From: Saccharospirillum sp040881935
GTDB lineage: Bacteria > Pseudomonadota > Gammaproteobacteria > Pseudomonadales > Natronospirillaceae
Direction: 5' to 3'
Assembly: GCF_040881935.1 (NCBI RefSeq)
Contig: NZ_JBBECH010000052.1
Coordinates: 1-64,000 of the forward strand
Length of the DNA stretch: 64,000 nt
The position numbers were made by a program, and so were the translations under genes. Below the pieces are notes generated by a model, which did no database searches, was not told the DNA's origin, and worked only from the letters and a program-made list of their open reading frames with translations. Below, in pieces: positions 25,846 through 34,133 of this stretch (position 1 is the first letter of the stretch; each line of letters opens with the position of its first letter).

Positions 25846-26862
25846 TCAGGGCTGGTGTTGCTTAACCTGCTGGTCGATCGCTCCGAAAATGCTGTCACCG
25901 TTCGGGTCGAACATTTCGATGCGTACCCGATCACCAAAGCGCATAAAGGGCGTTTTCGCCGCGCCGTGCAGAATGGTCTCGACCATGCGTAACTCGGCCA
26001 GGCAGCTGTAGCCAACGCCTCCGTCGGCAATCGGTTTACCCGGCCCGCCACTGGCATCCGGGTTGGAGACGGTGCCGGAGCCAATAACGGCACCTGCGCC
26101 CAGGTAGCGGGTTTTTGCCGCATGGGCGATAAGCTCAGGAAAGCCAAAGATCATATCCGGTCCGGCGTCGGGCTCGCCAAACTTTTCGCCATTGAGGTGC
26201 ACGGTTAATGGACGATGTAAACGGCCGTCTTTCCAGGCGTCGCCGAGCTCGTCCGGGGTGACGCAGATCGGGGAAAAACTGGAAGCGGGTTTGGCCTGAA
26301 AGAAACCAAAGCCCTTGGCCAGTTCACCGGGAATCAGCGCACGCAGGCTAACATCGTTGACCAGCATCACCAGTTTGATGTGGCTGGCGGCTTGCTCGGG
26401 CGTTACGGCCATCGGCACGTCGTCGGTGATTACCGCAATTTCGCCTTCGAAATCAATGCCGTGCTCTTCACTGACGGCTTCGATGTCTTCGGTGGGTGAT
26501 AAAAAGCAATCGCCACCACCCTGGTACATCAGCGGGTCAGTCCAGAATGTTTCCGGCATCTCGGCATTGCGCGCCTGGCGCACCAGTTTGACGTGGTTCA
26601 GGTAGGCGGAGCCATCGGCCCAGTGGTAGGTGCGCGGCAATGGTGAATGCAGGGCGCTTATATCCAGTGCGAAGGCGTCTTTGGCGGTGCCTGCGTTCAA
26701 AGCGGCGTAGCGTTCTTCCAGCTTTGGTGCAACCGTTGCCCAGTTCTCGATGGCCTGTTGCAGGGTGCTGGCGATGTCGGTGGCCGGTGCGGCCTGGGTT
26801 AGGTCCCGTGAGACCAGAATCAGGGTGCCGTCGCGGCCCGTGTTAAGAGTGGCAAGTTTCAT
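25846..26862 (-). CDS. fahA: fumarylacetoacetase
   Basis: 338-residue FAH-family hydrolase of the longer bacterial type. Metal-site region GIDFEGEIAVITDDVPMAVT near 135-155, VNDVSLRALIPGELAKGFGF near 170-190, and GAGAVIGSGTVSNPDASGGP near 265-285. It splits fumarylacetoacetate into fumarate and acetoacetate. It lies between hmgA (54 bp gap) and maiA. The short FAH protein at 3487 belongs to a different subfamily and pathway. Confidence 0.92.
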   Translation of the reverse strand: MKLATLNTGRDGTLILVSRDLTQAAPATDIASTLQQAIENWATVAPKLEERYAALNAGTAKDAFALDISALHSPLPRTYHWADGSAYLNHVKLVRQARNAEMPETFWTDPLMYQGGGDCFLSPTEDIEAVSEEHGIDFEGEIAVITDDVPMAVTPEQAASHIKLVMLVNDVSLRALIPGELAKGFGFFQAKPASSFSPICVTPDELGDAWKDGRLHRPLTVHLNGEKFGEPDAGPDMIFGFPELIAHAAKTRYLGAGAVIGSGTVSNPDASGGPGKPIADGGVGYSCLAELRMVETILHGAAKTPFMRFGDRVRIEMFDPNGDSIFGAIDQQVKQHQP

Positions 26863-26916
26863 AATGGTTTAATCCTGTAAGTCGTTAAGCGTGGACTGCC
26901 TGAAAGTGATTTTCTG

Positions 26917-28221
26917 TCAGCGTTGACTGGGGTCGAAATGAGCGGTCAGAGTCGACCAGGCGTTCACGTAATCCCGCTGACGGTGTTCGGTATTCAGGGC
27001 CGCTTCGGTAGCTTGAAAAACGTAGCGGCTCTCAAACATAAATGCCAGGGTGTTGCCCTGGTACTGGGGCGTTAATTCGGCTCCACTGGCTTTGGCAAAG
27101 GTGTCGGCATCTGGCCCGTGCGGCGACATGCAGTTGTGCAGACTGGCACCACCGGGCACAAAGCCTTCGGCTTTGGCGTCGTATTCGCCGTGGATAAGGC
27201 CCATGAATTCGCTCATCAAATTGCGGTGGAAATAGGGCGGGCGAAAGGTTTTCTCGGCGACCATCCAGCGCGGCGGGAAGATGACAAAATCGATGTTGGC
27301 CATACCCGGGGTGTCGGAAGCGGAGGTCAGCACGGTAAAGATTGACGGGTCCGGGTGGTCGAAACTGACGGTGTTAACGGTGTTAAACCGCGCCAGGTCG
27401 TATTTGTAGGGCGCGACATTGCCATGCCAGGCAACGACATCGAGTGGTGAATGGCCAAGGTCGGCGACCCAGAAACGACCCGAGAATTTGGCGACGAGCT
27501 CAAACTCGCCAGTCAGGTCTTCATAGGCGGCGATCGGGGCCAAAAAATCCCTGGGGTTGGCCAGCCCATTGGCGCCAATGGGCCCGAGGCCGGGTAACTC
27601 CAACGGGCTGCCGTAGTTTTCGCACAGGTAACCGCGTATCGCGTCGCACCCTTCACCCAGGCGAACCTGGAATTTAATGCCACGGGGTATCACTGCGATC
27701 TCGCCGCTGGCGACTTCCAGTACGCCCATCTCCGTGCGCAGAACCATCGTGCCCAGTTGCGGCACAATCAACAGCTCACCATCGGCATTATAGTAAAACC
27801 GGTGGGTCATATCAGTGTTAGCGGCATAGAGGTGAACACCGCACCCGGTTTGGGTACCAGCGTCGCCATTGACCGCCACGGTGAACAGACCGTCGATAAA
27901 ATCGGTGGGTTCAGACGGGATCGGTAACGGATCCCAGCGCATTTGGTTCGGGTCGGCGGCCCTGGCCAGTGGGCCGGTCTCAACGTTCTGATCAGGTCGA
28001 GGCTGATAGGCCGATTGCAGCACGGACGGCCGAATCCGGTACAACCAACTGCGCAGGTTCTGGTGTCGCGGTGCGGTAAAGGCCGACCCCGAAAACTGCT
28101 CGGCGTATAAGCCGTAGGGGCAGCGTTGAGGCGAGTTCTGACCCAAAGGCAGCGCGCCCGGCAGTGCCTCGGTTGAGAACTGGTTGCGAAAGCCGCTTTG
28201 GTAGTCGTGTGAAGCCGTCAT
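26917..28221 (-). CDS. hmgA: homogentisate 1,2-dioxygenase
   Basis: 434 residues, the normal length. Characteristic N-terminus YQSGFRNQFSTEALPGALP and NSPQRCPYGLYAEQFSGSAF; C-terminal metal-site region with NLMSEFMGLIHGEYDAKAEG and SLHNCMSPHGPDADTF. It opens homogentisate to maleylacetoacetate with Fe(II) and O2. The ATG at 28221 follows GAGGG; the upstream in-frame start at 28269 would overlap the operator-like repeat and is less likely. First gene of the homogentisate operon. Confidence 0.95.
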   Translation of the reverse strand: MTASHDYQSGFRNQFSTEALPGALPLGQNSPQRCPYGLYAEQFSGSAFTAPRHQNLRSWLYRIRPSVLQSAYQPRPDQNVETGPLARAADPNQMRWDPLPIPSEPTDFIDGLFTVAVNGDAGTQTGCGVHLYAANTDMTHRFYYNADGELLIVPQLGTMVLRTEMGVLEVASGEIAVIPRGIKFQVRLGEGCDAIRGYLCENYGSPLELPGLGPIGANGLANPRDFLAPIAAYEDLTGEFELVAKFSGRFWVADLGHSPLDVVAWHGNVAPYKYDLARFNTVNTVSFDHPDPSIFTVLTSASDTPGMANIDFVIFPPRWMVAEKTFRPPYFHRNLMSEFMGLIHGEYDAKAEGFVPGGASLHNCMSPHGPDADTFAKASGAELTPQYQGNTLAFMFESRYVFQATEAALNTEHRQRDYVNAWSTLTAHFDPSQR

Positions 28222-28243
28222 GCCCAGACCCTCAGATATTATG

Positions 28244-28298
28244 GTTGCAAATGAAACTATGCAAGCCAAGGGTAGCTCTGGTTGGTTTCATTTGCAAC
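28244..28298. promoter_or_regulatory. paired 14-bp operator-like sites upstream of hmgA
   Basis: GTTGCAAATGAAAC (28244-28257) and its exact reverse complement GTTTCATTTGCAAC (28285-28298). Each arm is itself an imperfect dyad (GTTnCAnnTGnAAC), so this may be two regulator sites or one long cruciform. It lies just before the hmgA start and also just after the phyH stop. No dedicated hmg regulator gene is in the window. Confidence 0.6.
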
Positions 28299-28315
28299 TA
28301 ATTGCCAGGGTGTCG

Positions 28316-29284
28316 CTACGATGACTGCCAGGATTCCAGCCCCAACAATTTTCGCCCAAGGTCCGACAGCTCCGCTCTGGGGTAACGTGTCTGCTCCCAG
28401 CCACGTGGATCGCCGGGGAACGCATAACCCTGAGGGGGAAGACGGTCGCGCCAGGAATTTATGCGCCAGTCCCGTACCTCTGTGTTGTCTTCCTCGGCTG
28501 GCACCATGGCGATGTATTGCGCCAGGCGTACGGTATCTGACTGATTCGGGCGAATACCGTGAGCGAGCAGGCTGTTGAAGATCAGCAGATCGCCGGCTTT
28601 CATCGGCACAAATTCGGTTGGGTAGCCGCAATCCTGCCCGGGCGAGAACGGGTCCCGGTCGGCTGGGGCCTGGCGTCGCCAGTCATCAAAGTGTTCGAAT
28701 AGCTGGGGTACACACTGGAAACCACCGGTTTCTGGCGTGGTGTCACTCAGCGCCAGTACCCCCTGAACGTTGACCGGTAACGGGTCGAGCGTGGTGTTGG
28801 CATCCCAGTGAATGAAACCCGAAAAGGCCCGGCCAGAACGGTTAGGCGGGTTCAGATTGGCCCGGTCGATGGTGACCCAAAGGTCTTCACGGTCCCAGAT
28901 ATCGACAAAAGCATCGTATACCCGAGGCGTCTGCCGGTTCGCCCACAGCAGTGGGTGGTTGTAGGCCTCCACCATGCCACTGTTGTTCAATTCGACCATC
29001 GCATGGTCCCGGCGTTGTGGTGCATACCAGCTGTCCGGATCATCGGGCGACATTTCCTGAAATTCCCAGAGAAAGTTGGCGGTCGCAGCGACTTGTTCCG
29101 GCGTAATGGCCTGGTGAATCACGACATAGCCATAACGCTGCCAGTGGGCCCAGTCGGCCTCGCTGAGAACGCGCAGTGGTTGTTGTTTAACGATACTGGC
29201 CAGCGGTGGATGCTCCTGGCTGCCAACGCTGTTGTTGCCGGGTTGCTGATCGCCAAAGCCATAACGGTTTTTTATTGAGGTCAT
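28316..29284 (-). CDS. phytanoyl-CoA dioxygenase (PhyH)-family oxygenase
   Basis: 322-residue Fe(II)/2-oxoglutarate-dependent oxygenase. Iron ligands: H-x-D in FIHWDANTTLDPLP near residue 180, and the distal His in NSLLAHGIRPNQSDTVR near 265, where the Arg would bind 2-oxoglutarate. The start at 29284 has AGGAG upstream. It hydroxylates an unknown small substrate; relatives include ectoine hydroxylase and various catabolic enzymes, so no substrate is assigned. An AraC regulator is divergently encoded at 29615 and is its likely controller. Confidence 0.82.
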   Translation of the reverse strand: MTSIKNRYGFGDQQPGNNSVGSQEHPPLASIVKQQPLRVLSEADWAHWQRYGYVVIHQAITPEQVAATANFLWEFQEMSPDDPDSWYAPQRRDHAMVELNNSGMVEAYNHPLLWANRQTPRVYDAFVDIWDREDLWVTIDRANLNPPNRSGRAFSGFIHWDANTTLDPLPVNVQGVLALSDTTPETGGFQCVPQLFEHFDDWRRQAPADRDPFSPGQDCGYPTEFVPMKAGDLLIFNSLLAHGIRPNQSDTVRLAQYIAMVPAEEDNTEVRDWRINSWRDRLPPQGYAFPGDPRGWEQTRYPRAELSDLGRKLLGLESWQSS

Positions 29285-29411
29285 GGGGTTTCTCCTGTGA
29301 ATCCATGACAACAGCCTAACGCCGAAGAAAACCGCCAGGCGATGACTTTGGGGCAAAAACCGATACTATTTGCTCAATATCAGTGGCAATATCGAATCGA
29401 TAGCGTAATAA

Positions 29412-29594
29412 CTCAAGTTTCGGAGTTCAGGGTTATTCGGGTGGTCATCGTCCGCTTCGGCTACCGGTAGTACCTCTGCGGGGTCGGCGTGAATCCGTCC
29501 ATGGAGCCTAGACCGCAACATCCGTGTTGCGGACTCCCCCGCAGAGGCACCACCGGCATCCGCCGCTCACACTGTGCGAACTCCGAAACTTGAG
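29412..29594. repeat. 17-bp inverted repeat enclosing repeat copy B
   Basis: CTCAAGTTTCGGAGTTC at 29412-29428 and its exact complement GAACTCCGAAACTTGAG at 29578-29594 flank the 113-bp element in the phyH-araC intergenic region. The other three copies lack comparable flanking arms. Confidence 0.75.
29454..29566. repeat. 113-bp three-way-junction palindromic element, copy B
   Basis: Same length and core as copy A. Stem CTCTGCGGGG/CCCCGCAGAG type continues outwards as GGT, CCGG and CGG pairings with a few mismatches. The inner hairpin is CCGCAACA/TGTTGCGG with loop TCCG, a compensated change relative to copies A and C. It lies between divergent phyH and araC. Confidence 0.85.
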
Positions 29595-29614
29595 AAATAA
29601 AAGGGTACCCGTCA

Positions 29615-30517
29615 ATGAAAGCCCAATTCGAACGTATTCAACACCCGGACGATGCCTCCTGGCGGTTCTTTCTGCGCGAGCTCGATGAATTGCCGTTTGA
29701 ATGGCATTACCACCCGGAGTACGAGCTGACGCTGACGGTGAACAGCCAGGGTGAGCGTTATATTGGTGATCACATCGAAGCCTACCAAAGCGGTGACCTG
29801 GTGTTGCTTGGCCCCAACTTGCCACACAGCTGGGCCAGCCAGAAACCCGCGCAAACTGGCTCTCACAGGGTCTATGTGCTCTGGTTTCGCCAGGCCTGGG
29901 TCGATGGCCTGGCCCGGCAATTTCCGGAATTCGCGTCGCTCGCCACCTGGCTGGACCGATCGCGACGAGGGCTTGCCTGGTCGCATGATCTCGCTAAGGC
30001 GCTGGAGCCTTTGTTTGAGCAATTACCCGGTGCCAGTGCGGCTCGTCGTCTGACGTTGCTGCTCGATATTCTTACCGCCCTTCAGGAAGAAGCCCCGCGT
30101 ACGCTGGCGTCGGCTCGGTTTCATGGCGAGACGCTGGCCGAACCCGCGCAGCGGGAATTGAGCCCGATACTGGATAGCTTGCATCGCGATTTTCGCGAGC
30201 CGCTGCGGGTGCCCGCACTGGCGCGAGAGCATCATATGAGCGTCAGTACGCTGAACCGGGTGTTTCGCCGACAGATGAATCAGAGCTTGCACCAGTACCT
30301 GACACACATTCGCCTCGGCCATGCCTGCGCCGACCTGATTCGGACCGAACGCCCGGTCAGTCTGGTGGCTGAACAGAGCGGTTTCGCCAACTTGTCCAAT
30401 TTCAATCGGCTGTTCAGGCAATACAAAGGCGTAACACCGCGCCAGTTTCGCCGGAAATTTCAGCAGGCGGTGGTCGTGGGAGCGCCCTCATTGCTTGCGG
30501 GCTCGATGGAATACTAG
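29615..30517 (+). CDS. AraC-family regulator (cupin sensor plus HTH)
   Basis: 300 residues. N-terminal cupin-like ligand domain (FEWHYHPEYELTLTVNSQGE, GDLVLLGPNLPHSW) and a C-terminal double HTH from about residue 190 (LAREHHMSVSTLNRVFRRQM, LVAEQSGFANLSNFNRLFRQ, YKGVTPRQFRR). Divergent from the PhyH-family oxygenase gene at 28316, which it probably activates. The intergenic region holds the enclosed repeat copy B. Confidence 0.9.
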   Translation: MKAQFERIQHPDDASWRFFLRELDELPFEWHYHPEYELTLTVNSQGERYIGDHIEAYQSGDLVLLGPNLPHSWASQKPAQTGSHRVYVLWFRQAWVDGLARQFPEFASLATWLDRSRRGLAWSHDLAKALEPLFEQLPGASAARRLTLLLDILTALQEEAPRTLASARFHGETLAEPAQRELSPILDSLHRDFREPLRVPALAREHHMSVSTLNRVFRRQMNQSLHQYLTHIRLGHACADLIRTERPVSLVAEQSGFANLSNFNRLFRQYKGVTPRQFRRKFQQAVVVGAPSLLAGSMEY

Positions 30518-30527
30518 TTGAGAGTAG

Positions 30528-30788
30528 CTACTGGTATTTATCCAGCAGGGCATCAAGCCGTTTGATAAAGTTTTCAGTGGCCCGGGCGTTGGGGCTGTCG
30601 ACCGAAAAGGATTGGTGAAACATCAGAGTTAAGGTGACTGCACCGTCACTGAGCGTAACGGTGTATCCATCGACACCCGTATTGGCGACCAGTCCATCAA
30701 GTTCATAGCCCTCGTCGGTTTTTGTTCCATTGTCGATCACGGTCTGGAAGGCACGCAGTGCGTTGCCAGCCTCGATTTTTTCAGACAT
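30528..30788 (-). CDS. small conserved protein, DUF3081-like
   Basis: 86 residues: an N-terminal helix (ALRAFQTVIDNG), then a beta-rich GYTVTLSDGAVTLTLMFHQS segment and a C-terminal helix. The pattern resembles DUF3081 of marine gammaproteobacteria, recalled from memory and not searched. It converges on the araC gene with a 10-bp gap. Function unknown. Confidence 0.6.
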   Translation of the reverse strand: MSEKIEAGNALRAFQTVIDNGTKTDEGYELDGLVANTGVDGYTVTLSDGAVTLTLMFHQSFSVDSPNARATENFIKRLDALLDKYQ

Positions 30789-30857
30789 AGGTGTGTCTTT
30801 AAGTGATGCATTCGCGTCTAGTCTAGTGCAGCCAACCCGGTCTTCCCAATCACATCT

Positions 30858-32054
30858 TCAACCTGAGAACCTGGGCAAGCGGCTGATCACCATCGCAGCA
30901 ACCAGTGACAAACCGCCGGTGACCACCCAGGTCCATTCCCAACCACCGCTGCGGCTGGCGACCAGCGCGACCAGGGGCGGGCCAGCGAACTGACCGAGTG
31001 AAGACCACTGCTGCATCCAACCAACGGTCGTGGACACGGTGTCTTCACTGGGAGCCAGCCGCACGGCGAGTGAGAACAGCACGCCGGGAATAACACCGCC
31101 GACCATGGAAAACAGCAATACCGCTAGGTAGCGCACCAGCGGCGCAGTGTCGGTCAGGCTGGAAAAGGCGAGCAGGGTGCCGAGGCTCATCACACCAAAG
31201 CCGGTGTACAACAAATGCCGTGCCTGAATGCCACGATGCAACAAATAGCCGGAAGCGAGATTGCCCACTACGTTGATCAGGGCCACCAGCGCCGTTAGCG
31301 GGCCGATCAGCAAGACGCTGAAACCGGCCTGGCGATAGATGGACGGCAGAAACCCAATCACCGAGAGCCATTGGCTGGAATACATCGCAAAGATAATGGC
31401 AATCAGCCAGGGACCGGGCGCGGCCAGCGTATTGGCCGGGCGTTGCCACCAGGGGGCGGAGCGGGAAGCCGCGTTGGCTGGCTTGGATTGAGCCGTTTGG
31501 TCGGCGGGCACGGCGAACCACACCCAAGCCAGCATGATCATTGTGATCAAAGCCAGTACACGCCACCAGCCTTGCCAGCCAGCGGCCTCAATCACCCAGG
31601 GTGCCGTCAACAGGGCCAGGCTGGTGCCAAAGCCCATATAACAGCCCCACAATCCGAGTCGCTGACTGAGCTTTTCGACTGGAACCTGGCGTCGAATTAA
31701 GCCCGGAGCAGGCAAAACCACCAGCAGAAAACCCAGCCCCTCGACGGCACGCAAAGCGAGTAACGCCGATACCGATGTCGCCTCGCCACCAAGCAAGCTG
31801 GCCAGCGCCAGAATGGCCAGCCCGGCCAGTATACTGCGCCGTAAACCAACCGTATCGGATGCCATCCCAACCAGTAAACCCACCGTCATGCCCGCCAGTT
31901 GCACCAGCGACAACATAAAGCCCGCTTGCAGCAATGTGATGCCAAGCGATGCTTCAAGAGCTGTAATCGCCGGCGGTAATTTTCCCAGATGCAGGGCCGC
32001 GGTAACACCGGCGATGATAACAACCAGCTCGGATGGAAAGCGTGAATGCAGCAT
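30858..32054 (-). CDS. MFS transporter (CynX/NimT-like)
   Basis: About 398 residues, twelve hydrophobic segments. MFS loop motif GMASDTVGLRRSILAG near residues 65-80, and an ALRAVEGLGFLLVVLPAPGL segment near 105. The start is uncertain: the ATG at 32054 gives a normal short N-terminus, while an in-frame ATG at 32129 would add 25 residues; neither has a good ribosome site. Single-component inner-membrane transporter; the substrate is unknown. No obvious partner genes. Confidence 0.8.
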   Translation of the reverse strand: MLHSRFPSELVVIIAGVTAALHLGKLPPAITALEASLGITLLQAGFMLSLVQLAGMTVGLLVGMASDTVGLRRSILAGLAILALASLLGGEATSVSALLALRAVEGLGFLLVVLPAPGLIRRQVPVEKLSQRLGLWGCYMGFGTSLALLTAPWVIEAAGWQGWWRVLALITMIMLAWVWFAVPADQTAQSKPANAASRSAPWWQRPANTLAAPGPWLIAIIFAMYSSQWLSVIGFLPSIYRQAGFSVLLIGPLTALVALINVVGNLASGYLLHRGIQARHLLYTGFGVMSLGTLLAFSSLTDTAPLVRYLAVLLFSMVGGVIPGVLFSLAVRLAPSEDTVSTTVGWMQQWSSLGQFAGPPLVALVASRSGGWEWTWVVTGGLSLVAAMVISRLPRFSG

Positions 32055-32299
32055 AACAACAGGAAGCCTGAACCATGAGGACAATAACAAAGCCGGTACT
32101 TTATCAGCTCGGACCCGGCAGACAACCATAACATCCGGGTCTAAGCTGGCCCAGGGTGGGCTCAGGCACTAGGCTTGTAGTACTGACGCTGGAGTTTGTC
32201 TCGCCCGAGGAGCGCGAGAAAATGAACCGGTATTAACTGCACGATACGGAGTGTATTTTCCGTAAAGGGGAGGGCCTGGCTGGCTGGCGACACCACAGG

Positions 32300-32968
32300 C
32301 TAAGATGACACCTCGGTGATCAGTGCCATGGTGCGTTCCCAGGCAACCTTTGCCGAAACCGGTTCATAGGAATCGCGTATATCGCAGTTGAAACCATGGC
32401 CAGCAGCGTAGGTATAGACCGGGAGCTTGGGCTGCTTGCTACGTACTGTGTCGACGTTCTCCATCGGGATACTCGCGTCTTGTTCTCCAAAGTGCAGGAT
32501 GGTTGGACACAGGGGGGATTCATCGGCAAATTCCGGAATCCGACCGCCGTAGTAACTGACCGCACAGGCGAGGTCGGTATTGCGGGTTGCGATCTTGTAA
32601 GCCAGCGAGCCGCCCAGGCAAAAACCAATAACTGAGACTGTCCCGCGGGTTTTGAAATGGTCGATAGTCGCGGTGATATCCAGCAATGCTGCATCAACAC
32701 TGAAGTTGGCGAGCAACTCACGACCGCGAACCACGTCTTCGGGTGCATAGCCCGCTTCATAACCGGGTTGTAACCGGTCGAACAGCGCCGGGGCTGCGGC
32801 GATGAAACCGGCCTCAGCCAGCCGGTCGCAGACCGAGCGTATGTGAGGGTTCACACCAAAGATTTCCTGCAAGACGATGACGACGCTTCGCGGGGTATGT
32901 TTGGGCTCGACGACGTAAGCCCTAAAGTGATGCTGGTCACTGGCGGTCAGCTCCTGAAAGTGCGACAT
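32300..32968 (-). CDS. dienelactone hydrolase-family protein
   Basis: 222-residue alpha/beta hydrolase. Nucleophile Cys in VIGFCLGGSLAYK (about 112-124), acid Asp in FGEQDASIP near 165, and His in YAAGHGFNCD near 195, the Cys-Asp-His triad of dienelactone hydrolases. The N-terminal VVIVLQEIFGVNPHIRSVCD is also typical. It may act on carboxymethylenebutenolide or a similar lactone, but no chlorocatechol genes are nearby. Confidence 0.85.
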   Translation of the reverse strand: MSHFQELTASDQHHFRAYVVEPKHTPRSVVIVLQEIFGVNPHIRSVCDRLAEAGFIAAAPALFDRLQPGYEAGYAPEDVVRGRELLANFSVDAALLDITATIDHFKTRGTVSVIGFCLGGSLAYKIATRNTDLACAVSYYGGRIPEFADESPLCPTILHFGEQDASIPMENVDTVRSKQPKLPVYTYAAGHGFNCDIRDSYEPVSAKVAWERTMALITEVSS

Positions 32969-33141
32969 GATAAATATCCTTGTGCTGTTCGGGTGGCTAT
33001 CAGTGTAGCCAGCTTTATGAACACTGGGCAGACTCAGGGTTGCAACTTAGCGTTCCCGGGGCATATACCCATCAACCAGGCACTCTCCGATGCCCGGTAA
33101 TAGCTGAGCTTATCTGGTGCATAGCGGATGAAATGGCAGGC

Positions 33142-33175
33142 AAAAAAAAGCACGGGACGATCGCTCGGCCCGTGC
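33142..33175 (-). terminator. intrinsic terminator on the minus strand
   Basis: GCACGGG (33150-33156) pairs with CCCGTGC (33169-33175), and the minus-strand transcript then reads eight U's (the A-run at 33142-33149). It ends transcription from the small gene at 33454. Confidence 0.85.
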
Positions 33176-33262
33176 AAAATAACAACACAACAACGACAAA
33201 GAGGAGAGCTTGCGCCAGCGTGGTGTTTGTCAGGTCACCACGCCGTCATGAAATTCGGGTGC

Positions 33263-33454
33263 TCAGGCGTTGCTCGGGGTGGCACTTGAACCAAAGAGGT
33301 TGTGAATGCCACGACGCAACGATATGAAAAAGTCGCCCGCCTGGGTGCGCAGGTATTCGTTGCGCAATCTCATCGCTTCGCGCTCATAGTAGGCAACGTC
33401 AACATTGCCAAAACGGTCTGTCACGATGGTGGTTTCCGCAGTCTGGTTGGTCAT
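33263..33454 (-). CDS. small protein, three-member family (member 1)
   Basis: 63 residues; not a family I can name. The centre reads FGNVDVAYYEREAMRLRNEYLR, an amphipathic helix rich in Glu and Arg, followed by a basic tail. It shares this block with the proteins at 33780 and 62924. The ATG at 33454 has GAGGAG six bases upstream. It is divergent from member 2 and both promoters carry the same box. No signal peptide or membrane helix. Confidence 0.75.
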   Translation of the reverse strand: MTNQTAETTIVTDRFGNVDVAYYEREAMRLRNEYLRTQAGDFFISLRRGIHNLFGSSATPSNA

Positions 33455-33551
33455 CAAATACTCCTCGGCTTGAAGCCTGTATGCGTGGGAGGGAAACCTG
33501 TTTTTGGGTGCCCTCTTCAATTGCTGCGCATGATAATAAGTTGACCGCTTA

Positions 33552-33580
33552 GTCACAAACGATCAAATTTCAGCCCATGA
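33552..33580 (-). promoter_or_regulatory. shared promoter box of small-protein member 1
   Basis: On the minus strand: TGGGCTGAAATTTGATCG then TTTGTGAC. The block ATCGTTTGTGA is identical upstream of members 2 and 3, and TTGTGA may be a -35 element with TATTAT 14 bp downstream. Confidence 0.6.
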
Positions 33581-33668
33581 ATTAGAAAAAGTATTTCATG
33601 CGGGTTTGGATTAAGATCGCCTAGCTGTTCGAATATGACCCTTGCTAATGCATGAATCTAATTCACCT

Positions 33669-33695
33669 GTGGCATGAAAACCCATCGTTTGTGAC
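33669..33695 (+). promoter_or_regulatory. shared promoter box of small-protein member 2
   Basis: GTGGCATGAAAACCC followed by ATCGTTTGTGAC; 17 bp after TTGTGA comes TATTAT, a plausible -10. Same block as at 33552 and 63243. Confidence 0.6.
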
Positions 33696-33779
33696 CGACC
33701 GCTTGCCTCCCTATTATATGTCTCATTGAAGGCCGCAGCGCCTAACCGATCAAGCACATGACATTGTCTGGAGGCAAAC

Positions 33780-33974
33780 ATGGCACACTCAAACGAAACC
33801 GAATTTAAAGCAGTAACCGATTCCTGGGGCAACCTGGATGTGGCTTTCTACGAAGCCGAAGCCATGAAAATGCGCAACGAATACCTGCGCGAAGGCGTTC
33901 TGCGCGGGCTGGCTGCCGCCAAAGAAGCCGTTGCCTCCTGGTTCAGCGCTCCTTCTCGTACACACAGCGCCTGA
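33780..33974 (+). CDS. small protein, three-member family (member 2)
   Basis: 64 residues: WGNLDVAFYEAEAMKMRNEY then a helix and the C-terminal WFSAPSRTHSA. The block DVAFYEAEAMKMRNEYLR aligns with member 1, and the tail FSAPS...A with member 3 at 62924. GGAGG lies before the ATG. Divergent from member 1. Function unknown; charged, helical and soluble in appearance. Confidence 0.78.
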   Translation: MAHSNETEFKAVTDSWGNLDVAFYEAEAMKMRNEYLREGVLRGLAAAKEAVASWFSAPSRTHSA

Positions 33975-34008
33975 TCGCCCAATTTCACTTTATCGTTGAA
34001 AACTTTTA

Positions 34009-34045
34009 GCACGCGCCCCATGTGGGCCGTGCGTTTTCGTTTTTG
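34009..34045 (+). terminator. intrinsic terminator after small-protein member 2
   Basis: GCACG-c-GCCC pairs with GGGC-CGTGC around CATGT, followed by GTTTTCGTTTTT. Located 35 bp after the stop. Confidence 0.8.
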
Positions 34046-34133
34046 TACCACGCATGACATCCTGCCGCACAACCCTCTATAATCTGTTCCGTTTTAGCCT
34101 TTCCTGTTTTATACATTACTGACCCGAGGTGTT

